DNA from: Homarus americanus
Taxonomy: Eukaryota; Arthropoda; Malacostraca; Decapoda; Nephropidae
Assembly (NCBI RefSeq): GCF_018991925.1
Contig: NW_024756459.1
Span: forward strand, 586,148 to 650,147
DNA length: 64,000 nt
Reading direction: 5' to 3'
In this document: positions 18,030 to 27,224 of the stretch, piece after piece
How the letters are laid out: every line of letters begins with the position of its first letter
Position numbering within the stretch: the first letter of the stretch is position 1
Translations under genes and position numbers: made by a program
The notes under the pieces: model-generated
Told to the model about the DNA's origin: nothing
Seen by the model: the letters and a program-made list of their open reading frames with translations, nothing else
Databases searched by the model: none

Positions 18030-18555
18030 AGGATTTTTGTTCCATTGAGGTCACCTGGGGTCAACTGGCAGGAATAAGGGTATGGAAAGGTCACGGTTCT
18101 TGTTCCATTGAGGTCACGTGAGGTCAACTGGCAGGAATAAGGGTATGGAAAGGTCACGGTTCTTGTTCCATTGAGGTCACGTGAGGTCAACTGGCAGGAA
18201 TAAGGGTATGGAAAGGTCATGGTCCTTGTTCCATTGAGGTCACGTGAGGTCAACTGGCAGGAATAAGGGTATGGAAAGGTCACGTCTTGTTCCATTGGGG
18301 TCACATGAGGTCACTGGCAGGAATAAGGGTGGGGCGTGGTCAACTGGCAGAATAAAGAATGTGGTTCTTGTTCCGTCACGTGAGGTCAACTGGCGGAATA
18401 AAGGGTATGGAAGAGTCCGGTTCTTGTTGTGAGGTCACGTGAGGTCAACTGGCGAGAATAAGGAGTATGGAAGGTCACGGTCCTTGTTCGTGAGGTCACG
18501 TGAGGTCAACTGGCAGGAATAAGGGTATGGAAAGGTCACGGTCTTGTTCCATTGG
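18030..18555 (+). repeat. 63-bp array with AGGTCA-CGTG-AGGTCA core
   Basis: About eight units. Each has TTGTTCCATTG, then AGGTCACGTGAGGTCA, then ACTGGCAGGAATAAGGGTAT, then GGAAAGGTCA. The 16-base core is a perfect direct repeat of nuclear-receptor half-sites with a 4-base spacer (DR4), and the spacer completes an E-box CACGTG. Perfect cores start at 18111, 18174, 18237, 18432 and 18493; variants at about 18048, 18298 and 18370. Three first units are exactly 63 bases apart; later ones carry small deletions. Confidence 0.92.
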
Positions 18556-18848
18556 GTCACAGAAGAACTGACAGAAAAAAGTATGCAAATCACATTTCAT
18601 CTTTCGTGAAGATTACGTCAAAATCTACAGCAAAGAGAACAGGGCTTAGTGCCATTGACTTCGGGTCGAGAGCAGAAGGAGAAGTTGGAGAAAAGATCTT
18701 GTCGGTTTTTCTTTTACTCGAGGCCACTTCAAGAGACAGGAAAAGACCAGAAAGGAATGATGGGTCGCCTTGTGGTTGTCCTGTCATCAAGAGCCCAGGA
18801 AGAGAATAGCTCTTGGGATCATCTAGTCCACCGTAAAAAAAAAAAAAA
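18552..18848 (+). other. Unrecognised segment ending in an A-run
   Basis: Balanced-composition block after the DR4 array, ending in 13 A at 18836-18848, which would fit a retrosequence on the plus strand. Open for 85 codons on the plus strand (18552-18809) and 66 on the minus (18590-18790). No domain recognised on either. A POU octamer ATGCAAAT lies at 18583-18590. Could be a SINE or a processed copy; function unknown. Confidence 0.3.
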
Positions 18849-19250
18849 TCAGTATAGACCCTATCTTTAAGGTCGTGTATTCAAGAACTACAATAGCAAG
18901 TTGAAAAGCATTAAAATAAAATCCCACTGTCTTTCATTCCTGTCACGACTCTGAGAACTAAAAGACACTGGAAGACGTAAAAACAACCTCCCACACTCCC
19001 AACAGTCTTCCCACACTCCCCACAGTCTTCCCACAGTCCTCCTACACTCGATGCAACAACAGCAGCAGCAGCTTGGCCAAAGAATTACCAGGACGAAAAA
19101 GCAGAGTTCGGAACAACCTCACATTTCTTTACTGGCCCTCAGGTGGATAAGATTAAATTCTCAGGTAGCTTGGGACCTCTTCTTAGTAGCCCGGAATTAT
19201 AGTGTAAACATGTGGTATTTTAATGCACGCGGGTTACAATGTAGCTGCTG
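18849..19250. other. Spacer with CTTCCCACA repeats and short (CAG)n
   Basis: ACAGTCTTCCCACACTCCC occurs about three times at 18990-19045. (CAG)n of six units at 19056-19073. A 66-codon frame starting here is not recognised. Confidence 0.45.
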
Positions 19251-19252
19251 AG

Positions 19253-19465
19253 GTGCTGGTATTGTAAAGCACACAGGATGTACTTTAATTCCTGGTATTC
19301 TAAAGCACACAGGATATACTTTAATTCCTGGTATTCTAAAGCACACAGGATGTACTTTAATTCCTGGCATTATAAAGCACACAGGATGTACTTCAGTTGC
19401 TGGTACTTAAAGCACACAGGATGTACTTCAGTTCCTGGTATTATAAGCACATAAGATGCACTTGA
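19253..19465 (+). repeat. 36-bp minisatellite, core AAAGCACACAGGATGTACTT
   Basis: About six units, each with that 20-base core plus TAATTCCTGGTATT. Later units are shortened. Confidence 0.9.
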
Positions 19466-19584
19466 GTTGTGTGAAAAAGCACATTTTAACCCGTAACTGA
19501 AGTAGCAGGTGAAATGTGATAACTCTGTCGTTTCAGTCGAGTGTCGTGTGTCAGGACGGTTCTTTTAAGAGTTAATTAACGTAG

Positions 19585-19855
19585 GGAGAGGGAAGAGGTG
19601 GTGATGAGAGGACAGGAGATAATGGTGGTGAAGAAGGAAGAGGTGGTGATGAGAAGACAGGAGATAATGGTGGTGAAGAAGGAAGAGGTGGTGGTGATGA
19701 TGAAGAGGGAACAGGAGATAATGGTGGTGAAGAAGGAAGAGGTGGTGATGAGAGGACTGGAGATAATGGTGGTGAAGAAGGAAGAGGTGGTGGTGATGAT
19801 GAAGAGGGAACAGGAGATAATGGTGGTGAAGAAGGAAGAGGTGATGATGATAACA
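19585..19855 (+). repeat. 45-54-bp purine-rich minisatellite
   Basis: Six units around GGAGATAATGGTGGTGAAGA and AGGAAGAGGTGGTGATG. Two length classes alternate, differing by extra GGTGATGATGA. Both classes are multiples of three, giving open frames on both strands. Confidence 0.9.
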
Positions 19856-20020
19856 GGAAGAGAGCTGTAGTTAATTATCACCCAAACGTTTTAGTCAGAA
19901 AAGAACGTTTGTAATAATCAGCTGCTGTTAACGTTTAGTGGCCCTGTGTTGGACGACCTTCTCTCTATCAGCTGTGTGTGTTCGTTCGTTCCTGTCCCTT
20001 TTTTTTTCCATATATAGTAG

Positions 20021-20021
<1 letters not shown>

Positions 20022-20098
<77 letters not shown>
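20022..20098. repeat. (TC)n microsatellite
   Basis: Thirty-eight units. Confidence 0.98.
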
Positions 20099-20101
<3 letters not shown>

Positions 20102-20669
20102 GGTCCTCCCCACTTCCTCAGAGACATGAATCACCAAAAACCCCGCTCATGAGGTTCACCAGACACGAGTGGTGTGAATCACTTAGGGTTCAAACACCGC
20201 TCCTCTGTGACGACCCTTAACTCTGATGAACCATTTATCTCTGACTCACAACACCAACAGCTAACTTTTCCACGGTGGGGTTACACATTCACACATATCC
20301 TCTGAATGAGCTGAATTAGTCGTGTGAATGTGTTGAATTAGCTGTGTTTTTGGTGCGTTTCTTGTGTGTGAGTTATATCAATGATGGTAGGGGAAGGATT
20401 CAGTGTTCATAGAAAGGTTCGTTAAGTAAGAGTATATTGTTTGGGATGTGCTGAGATGTGTGTGATTTTTACCGGAAGTGATTTTAATCCACGTATTTCC
20501 GGTGATTTATTGATTGATTGATTTATTGTGGGGGTTAAGTTTACGGTACAGAATGTTATTGTTTCGATGCTTCGTTTCTCTGAGTTATGCTAAACGGAGA
20601 TGATATTTTAAGTAACGTCATATGTAATGTTATCTGTTAACCTTAGCTTATTACGTTATTAATTAATCT
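20099..20669. other. Unique spacer before the 32-bp satellite
   Basis: Balanced to AT-rich. TGAATTAG and TGTGTGAAT motifs repeat near 20305-20345. No gene or RNA signal seen. Confidence 0.5.
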
Positions 20670-21830
20670 ACTTTAACTAGATACGCTGTTAATAAGACTC
20701 TACCTTAACTAGATACGCTGTTAATAAGACTCGACCTTAACTAGATGCGCTGTTAATAAGACTCTACCTTAACTAGATACGCTGTTAATAATTCTCTACC
20801 TTAACTAGATACACTGTTAATAAGACTCTACCTTAACTAGATACGCTGTTAATAAGACTCTACCTTAACTAGATACGCTGTTAATAAGACTCTACCTTAA
20901 CTAGATACGCTGTTAATAAGACTCTACCTTAACTAGATACGCTGTTAATAAGACTCTACCTTAACTAGATACACTGTTAATAAGACTCTACCTTAACTAG
21001 ATACGCTGTTAATAAGACTCTACCTTAACTAGATACGCTGTTAATAAGACTCTACCTTAACTAGATACACTGTTAATAAGACTCTACCTTAACTAGATAC
21101 GCTGTTAATAAGACTCTACCTTAACTAGATACACTGTTAATAAGACTCTACCTTAACTAGATACGCTGTTAATAAGACTCTACCTTAACTAGATACACTG
21201 TTAATAAGACTCTACCTTAACTAGATACGCTGTTAATAAGACTCTAACTTAACTAGATACGCTAATAAGACTCTACCTTAACTAGATACACTGTTAATAG
21301 ACTCTGTAACTATACGCTGTTAACAATTCTCTACCTTAACTAGATACACTGTTAATAAGACTCTACCTTAACTAGATACGCTGTTAATAAGACTCTACCT
21401 TAACTAGATACGCTGTTAATAAGACTCTACCTTAACTAGATACGCTGTTAATAAGACTCTACCTTAACTAGATACGCTGTTAATAAGACTCTACCTTAAC
21501 TAGATACGCTGTTAATAAGACTCTACCTTAACTAGATACGCTGTTAATAAGACTCTACCTTAACTAGATACGCTGTTAATAAGACTCTACCTTAACTAGA
21601 TACGCTGTTAATAAGACTCTACCTTAACTAGATACGCTGTTAATAAGACTCTACCTAAACTAGATACGCTGTTAATAATTCTCTACCTTAACTAGATACG
21701 CTGTTAATAAGACTCTACCTTAACTAGATACGCTGTTAATAATTCTCTACCTTAACTAGATACGCTGTTAATAAGACTCTACCTTAACTAGATACGCTGT
21801 TAATAAGACTCTACCTTAACTAGATACGCT
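20670..21830 (+). repeat. 32-bp satellite, core TTAACTAGATACGCTGTTAA
   Basis: About 36 units of that core plus TAAGACTCTACC. Each core has TTAAC and GTTAA as 5-base inverted ends. Two main variants occur: CGCT versus CACT (the change expected from CpG deamination), and AAGACTC versus AATTCTC. CACT and CGCT units alternate at about 21065-21225, a 64-bp higher-order repeat. The last unit breaks off at 21830. Confidence 0.97.
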
Positions 21831-21993
21831 CACTTACCATCAGGTGTGAGATAAAACTAACAGAGAATCACTGTGCCAAGACCCCTCGAAGCATCACACT
21901 GCAGATGACTCGTGCAGGTATAAAGTCGCATTGCACCACAACAAAATTAGTGGCGCTGGGGAGATGTATTGATTGTTTACCCGTGTTGACGTA
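21831..21993. other. Unique spacer between satellites
   Basis: Balanced composition. No signal seen. Confidence 0.5.
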
Positions 21994-22288
21994 TACTGTT
22001 TAATGGAGCAACACTGTGATGCTGTTTAATGGAGCAACACTGTGATACTGTTGTTTAATGGAGCAACACTGTGATACTGTTTAATGGAGCAACACTGTGA
22101 TACTGTTGTTTAATGGAGCAACACTGTGATACTGTTTAATGGAGCAACACTGTGATACTGTTTAATGGAGCAACACTGTGATGCTGTTTAATGGAGCAAC
22201 ACTGTGATACTGTTTAATGGAGCAACACTGTGATACTGTTGTTTAATGGAGCAACACTGTGATGCTGTTTAATGGAGCAACACTGTGT
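21994..22288 (+). repeat. 26/29-bp minisatellite, core TAATGGAGCAACACTGTGAT
   Basis: Eleven units, mostly 26 bases, with four carrying an extra TTG (29 bases). Units differ at GATACTG versus GATGCTG. Confidence 0.95.
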
Positions 22289-22489
22289 AATGAATGTCAG
22301 GGATGAGCTGTGTTGCTGTGTTTATGTTTGTGTTGACCTTTTGGTGTTTGTATTGGTGTTGGTGTTTGTGTTGGATAAATCGATTGTATTTTTTAGTGTG
22401 TGTTGAAGGAATAAATTTTAAGTTATCTATTGTTGGATAAAATTAAATCTTATTGAATTTTTTTGTTCTTACGATCTAAGGATGTTATA
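22289..22489. other. GTGTTTGTGTTGG-rich and AT-rich spacer
   Basis: Short GTGTTG repeats at 22310-22370, then AT-rich sequence. Confidence 0.5.
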
Positions 22490-22655
22490 TTATCTCCAAG
22501 AAAACGAAGAATTTAGGGAATTTTTTTAAGTTATCTCCAATAAATCGATGAATTTAGGGAATTTTTTTAAGTTATCTCCAATAAATCGATGAATTTAGGG
22601 AATTTTTTGAAGTTATTGCTGAAAAATCGATTCGTTTAAGGGAATTTTCTGTTTT
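22490..22655 (+). repeat. 41-bp repeat, core AATTTAGGGAATTTTTTTAA
   Basis: Four units each with GTTATCTCCAATAAATCGAT and the core. The outer units are more diverged. Confidence 0.9.
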
Positions 22656-22741
22656 TTGTGCGTTTAACATAGTGAAACATTGAATAGGTATTTAGGGAAG
22701 CACTTACACGAATGCCTGAGATAACTCCTGGGGTATGAGGA

Positions 22742-22743
<2 letters not shown>

Positions 22744-22785
<42 letters not shown>
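22744..22785. repeat. (TC)n microsatellite
   Basis: Twenty-one units. Confidence 0.97.
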
Positions 22786-22788
<3 letters not shown>

Positions 22789-22837
22789 ATTGATGGTGAG
22801 CATCCTTGTGTACCGGAAACATCTGCTCTTGACGAGG

Positions 22838-22839
<2 letters not shown>

Positions 22840-22905
<66 letters not shown>
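22840..22905. repeat. (TC)n microsatellite
   Basis: Thirty-three units. With the tract at 22744 it brackets 54 bases of unique sequence. Confidence 0.97.
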
Positions 22906-22908
<3 letters not shown>

Positions 22909-22959
22909 CCGCGAATCAGAGGCACGAAGACAAAGAGAATATATACTCTCTGTTCTCAC

Positions 22960-23070
22960 CCCCTTTCTTTCTCCCTCTTTCTTTCTTTATCTCTCTTGCT
23001 ATTCTCCATCCTCTGCCTTTCTTCTCCCCTCTTATTAATCTTTCTCTCTCCTACATATTCTCCCCTTTGT
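22960..23070. repeat. Pyrimidine-rich tract
   Basis: TTTCTCTC low complexity. Not coding. Confidence 0.65.
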
Positions 23071-23192
23071 CACCTGTGCCCAATTTCCTTCTTTGAGGCT
23101 TCACAGTGTGTACTCAAAAGGCTTCAGAGAGGCTTTGAAAGAGGCTGTCGGTAATCATGATAAATAATCGACTATACCTTTAGTTTTAATAT

Positions 23193-23455
23193 TCTGAGAG
23201 GGCCTTTGGTCTTCCGGGAGAGGTTTAAGGGTTCCAGGAGTGGGTTAAGGGTTCCAAGAGGATTTTAAGGGTTCCAGGAGAGGTTTAAGCGTTCCAGGAT
23301 CGAGTTAAGGGTTCCATGAGGTTTTGGGGGGGATTCCAGGAGTGGTTTAAGGATTTCAGGAGAGGTTTAAGGGTTCCAGAAGAGGTTTAAGGGTTCCAGG
23401 AGAGGTTTAAGGGTTCCAGGAGAGGTTTAAGGGTTCCAGGGGGATCTTTGGTGTT
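23193..23455 (+). repeat. 20-bp minisatellite GGTTTAAGGGTTCCAGGAGA
   Basis: About thirteen units. The left half is diverged and the right half nearly uniform. Confidence 0.92.
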
Positions 23456-23659
23456 CAAGGAGCACCAATTGTCTTGTGATTGCTGAAGACAGTTTGGCGT
23501 TGTCGGGTTAAATTTGGTGTTGTCAAGTGAACTCTAAACATATGTGGCATTTACAGCCAGCTTATGTTAACGTTGGTAAGTTACACCATAAATATATTAA
23601 CGTCTTAGTGAATTTTAAGAGCAATTTAGAGTTAGCACGGCGATAAATAGGGGAGAGGA

Positions 23660-23900
23660 GGAATGAAAAGGTATAATGGTGGGAGGAAGAAGAGAGAGGG
23701 TAGGGAGGGAAAGAGTGTGGACAGGAAGAGGGAGAAGGGAGAGAGGACGAGGTGTGGGGAGGAGGAAGTGTGTTTGGAGGGAGATGAGGGAGAAGACGTG
23801 GTATTTTGGAAGAGTAGGAGGAGGAGGAGGAGAACGATAGGGAACGGAGGAGGAAGAGGGAATGTTGAAAGAAAGAAGAGAAACGAAGAAGGGGATAGCT
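23660..23900. repeat. Purine-rich GGAGGAAG tract
   Basis: Almost pure A/G. A 79-codon Arg/Glu/Gly/Lys-rich frame results from composition. Confidence 0.75.
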
Positions 23901-24184
23901 AAGGAGGAGGGGATATTAAAATAAAGGTGGTAAGCAGAGAAGGGGAAGAGAGGAGTAGGAGGGGTAGTCAGGCCAAGGGCAATATCAACAACATGGTAAC
24001 TTTCACCATGTACCCGGGGATGTTAGACACTCGGTACGGCCTTAAACATAACATGGCCTCGATTACTCTAAAGGTTCGTAGGTTAGGTGTGTTGGTGAGT
24101 GGTCAAGCGAGGTTCCTTATTCTAATAGATCCCTTAATGTCAGGTAAGACCATTAGCGTTTTGTGATTGGGGTCTTTTTCCCTA
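23901..24184. other. Unique segment with a 7-bp hairpin
   Basis: Balanced composition. ACATGGT and ACCATGT at 23991-24012 form a perfect inverted repeat with a 7-base loop. An open frame of 79 codons is unrecognised. Confidence 0.4.
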
Positions 24185-24285
24185 ATAGACCCCTCACACC
24201 CCCCTCCTCACCCCGCCCTCCTCACCCCCCCTCCTCACCCCCCCTCTCACCCCCCCCTCACCCCTTCCTCACCCCGTTCGTCACC
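24185..24285. repeat. CCCCTCCTCACCCC repeat
   Basis: Six to seven C-rich units of about 14-15 bases. Confidence 0.85.
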
Positions 24286-24610
24286 TAACCTAACCATTTC
24301 GATTGGGAAACTGTACTCTTAATGTCTTTCAATTCTAATGGGCCGTGTAACTAATGGCTATGTTATTGTAGTTTGGAACCTATTTGACCTGGAGCCAAAT
24401 ATTTAATCACTTGTATGTAAATGATCGTTTGAACCTTCTCTTTTCGTCTTTTTTTGATAATTTCCCCCACCCTTTTTATAATTCCCCCACCCTTTTGATA
24501 ATTTCCCCACCCTCATTACCCTTAACCAACCATAACTTATAAACACTAAAAGTATCGACCATAAGTTTTAGTGAATATGTTTACAAAAGTCACTGTCTAG
24601 GACATAGGAT
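24286..24610. other. Unique spacer
   Basis: Starts with CCTAACCTAACC (TTAGG on the minus strand). ATAATTTCCCCCACCCTTTT occurs about three times at 24457-24515. Confidence 0.5.
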
Positions 24611-24618
24611 AGTTTAAG

Positions 24619-24667
24619 TGACTCAGTCTTACCTAAGTGACTCAACCTTACCTTACCAAGTGACTCA
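24619..24667 (+). promoter_or_regulatory. Three AP-1 motifs in a short repeat
   Basis: AAGTGACTCA occurs with TGACTCA at 24619, 24638 and 24661, spaced 19 and 23 bases, separated by CTTACC. A small decayed tandem repeat carrying the perfect AP-1 heptamer. Motif only. Confidence 0.4.
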
Positions 24668-24700
24668 CCCTTACTTAAACCTTGGTACAGAGCCAATCCA

Positions 24701-24751
24701 AAGGGGGGGGGGGGTTAAAGGGGGGTAAAAAAAATCCACCCCCCCCCCCTT
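24701..24751. repeat. G-run and C-run inverted pair
   Basis: Twelve G at 24703-24714 and about 11 C at 24739-24749 with AA and TT outside, able to pair across a 25-base loop. Confidence 0.6.
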
Positions 24752-24904
24752 GCAGACAGATGCCGGATCTAGAGGGGGATTAATGCGGATTAATGAAGGT
24801 AAATCCGACGCTGATCATTCCATTAAGGAAATCCGCCGTGACAGAAATCGAATTCGAATGGAAATGAGAGATATTACGGAACTTCTTGGCCAGTCCTGGA
24901 TAAT
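24752..24904 (+). other. Unique segment with two GGATTA motifs
   Basis: GGATTA (K50 homeodomain Otx/Bicoid type) at 24777 and 24787, ten bases apart. About 50 codons of balanced composition are open on the plus strand before the frame enters the 31-bp satellite. Not recognised. Confidence 0.3.
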
Positions 24905-25510
24905 TTTGGGGTTGGTATTTGGAAGCTGTTTGTGTGTGTTTATTGGTGTTTGGGAGCTGGTTGTGTGTGTTTGTTGATGTTTGGAAGCTGTTTGTTGATG
25001 TTTGGAAGCTGTTTGTTGGTGTTTGGGAGATGTTTTTGTGTGTTTGTTGGTGTTTGGGAGATGTTTTGTGTGTTTGTTGTTGTTTGGAAGCTGTTTGTGT
25101 GTGTTTGTTGATGTTTGGAAGCTGTTTGTTGATGTTTTTGTGTGTTTGTTGGTGTTTGGGAGATGTTTTTGTGTGTTTGTTGGTGTTTGGGAGATGTTTT
25201 GTGTGTTTGTTGTTGTTTGGAAGCTGTTTGTGTGTGTTTGTTGATGTTTGGAAGCTGTTTGTGTGTGTTTGTTGTTGTTTGGAAGCTGTTTGTGTGTGTT
25301 TATTGTTGTTTGGAAGCTGTTTGTGTGTGTTTGTTGATGTTTGGAAGCTGTTTGTGTGTGTTTATTGTTGTTTGGAAGCTGTTTGTGTGTGTTTGTTGAT
25401 GTTTGGGACATGTGTTTGTGTTTTTATTGATGTTTGGGAGTTGTTTTTGTGTGTTTGTTGGTGTTTTATCTGTTTATTGGTGTTTGGAAGCTGTTCCTGT
25501 GTGTTTGGAA
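24905..25510 (+). repeat. 31-bp satellite, core TTTGTTGATGTTTGGAAGCT
   Basis: About nineteen units of GTTTGTGTGTG plus the core. Length variants lack the GTGTG part. The long Cys/Val-rich and Asn/His/Thr-rich frames on the two strands are repeat translations. Confidence 0.95.
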
Positions 25511-25659
25511 GATGTTTTTTGTTACCTGTGCATCTCGTTTTTTTTTTCGTTTTAATTATTTTGTTTATAGTGTAATAAAGAGATTACCTGTGTATAGATC
25601 TCTTTGTCTCTCATTTACATTAGATAAAAGTAAATAAGATGAAAAGAAAAGATGACAAT

Positions 25660-25760
25660 AATTAGTAGAGAGAGAGCGAGAGAGAGAGAGAGAAAGTAAA
25701 AGAAAGAAAGACAGAGAGATAAAGTAAGATAGAGAAAGAGAGAGAGAGAGTGAGAACTAG
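25660..25760. repeat. (GA)n-derived tract
   Basis: AGAGAGAG with AAAG and AGAT interruptions. Confidence 0.85.
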
Positions 25761-26107
25761 TGTAGTGGATTAGGAGAGAAAGCTAAACAGGTTTATTTGA
25801 ATTGGCACAAGGTGTGTGTGTGCTAATGAGGGACCTGTTTAACATGCTTGTTGGTACCTGCATGTCTGTCTGTCTGTGTACTTCGATGATAGTGTGTTCC
25901 CCGTGTGTGTGTGTCTGTTTGTACGTGCATGATGTGTACCTGCTTGTGTCTGCATGAAGGCTTGTGCTTGTCCCATGCTCGCGTTGTTGTGCTTCTCCCT
26001 CCTCCCCTTGTATGATGCCTGGGGCTGGTACTGTCATGTACGCCTTGTTCCTCCTGGTTTATTCTCTCTCTCTGTGGTTTGTTTCCTTGTGCCTTCTAGC
26101 TTCAAGG

Positions 26108-26110
<3 letters not shown>
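25761..26110. other. Spacer with scattered TGTGTG
   Basis: Low-level GT-rich motifs. No gene recognised. Confidence 0.45.
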
Positions 26111-26112
<2 letters not shown>

Positions 26113-26149
<37 letters not shown>

Positions 26150-26155
26150 CGTGCG

Positions 26156-26190
<35 letters not shown>
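26113..26190. repeat. (GT)n with GTGC variants
   Basis: About 39 units, interrupted by ATGTGTGCGTGCG in the middle. Confidence 0.95.
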
Positions 26191-26195
<5 letters not shown>

Positions 26196-26391
26196 TATCC
26201 CATTCGTCTCTGGCCCCTTTGTCTTTCCCCATATGTGTACCTATATATGTGTTCCCTCCAGTCCTATGTGTCACCGGCCACCGACGTACATCATTATCAC
26301 GTTGTCTTATGTCTCCTAGATATGTATACCTCTTATGTGTCCTTGTGTGTCTACGTGTCCTTTCCCATCGTCCATGTGTCGTGTGTCTTCC

Positions 26392-26468
26392 CCCAGTGTG
26401 TCGCCTAGTGTGTCTGTGTCGCCTAGTGTGTCCCTGTGTCCCCTAGTGTGTCTCTGTGTCCCCTAGTT
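26392..26468. repeat. CCTAGTGTGTCTCTGTGTCC repeat
   Basis: Four units of 17-20 bases. Confidence 0.8.
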
Positions 26469-26506
26469 GACTTCAGTGATGGTGCGGAGGAATCTATTGT
26501 CTTCTC

Positions 26507-26556
26507 GCCTTGTTTGTTTGTTTGTTTGTTTTTTGTGTTTGTTTGTTTGTTTGCAG
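26507..26556. repeat. (GTTT)n microsatellite
   Basis: About 12 units with one TTTTTTG interruption. Confidence 0.93.
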
Positions 26557-26589
26557 TATTGTTTGTATTTGTGGTTGTAGTGTTTGTGG

Positions 26590-27155
26590 TGATGGTGTGG
26601 TTGTGCTGGTAGTATGGTGGATGATTACTGTGGTGGTGTGGTGGAGACGTAGTTTAGTGATGTGGTAAAGTGAAGGTAGTTTTGTGGTGTAGTAAAGTGG
26701 TACTGTGGTGGTGGTGTGGTAGAGTGTTGCTGTGGTGGTGTGGTGGTGTGGTAGAGTGTTGCTATGGTGGTGTGGTACTATGGTGGTGTGGTAGTGTTGC
26801 TATGGTGGTGTGGTAGAGTGTTGCTATGGTGGTGTGGTAGTGTTGCTATGGTGGTGTGGGACTATGGTGGTGTGGTGGTGTGGTAGAGTGTTGCTATGGT
26901 GGTGTGGTACTGTGGGGTAGAGTGCTATGGTGGTGTGGTAGTGTTGCTATGGTGGTAGAGTGTTGCTATGGTGGTGTGGTAGTGTTGCTATGGTGGTGTG
27001 GTACATGGTGGTGTGGTGGTGTGGTGAGTGTTGCTATGGTGGTGTGGTACTGTGGTGGTGTGGTAGAGGTTGCTATGGTGGTGTGTGTGGTAGAGGTTGG
27101 TGGTGTGGTAGAGTGTTGCTATGGTGGTGTGGTACTGTGGTGGTGTGGTAGAGTG
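26590..27155 (+). repeat. GGTGTGGTAGAGTGTTGCTATGG-type minisatellite
   Basis: About 25 scrambled units combining GGTGGTGTGGTA, GAGTGTTGCTAT and CTATGGTGGTGTGG. Lengths vary from about 12 to 40 bases. Confidence 0.88.
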
Positions 27156-27224
27156 GTTGACAACCCAGGCACAAGCGAGGCTCACCCGGTATTGATCACA
27201 GCCGTTCATTCTGCTGCCGACGCC

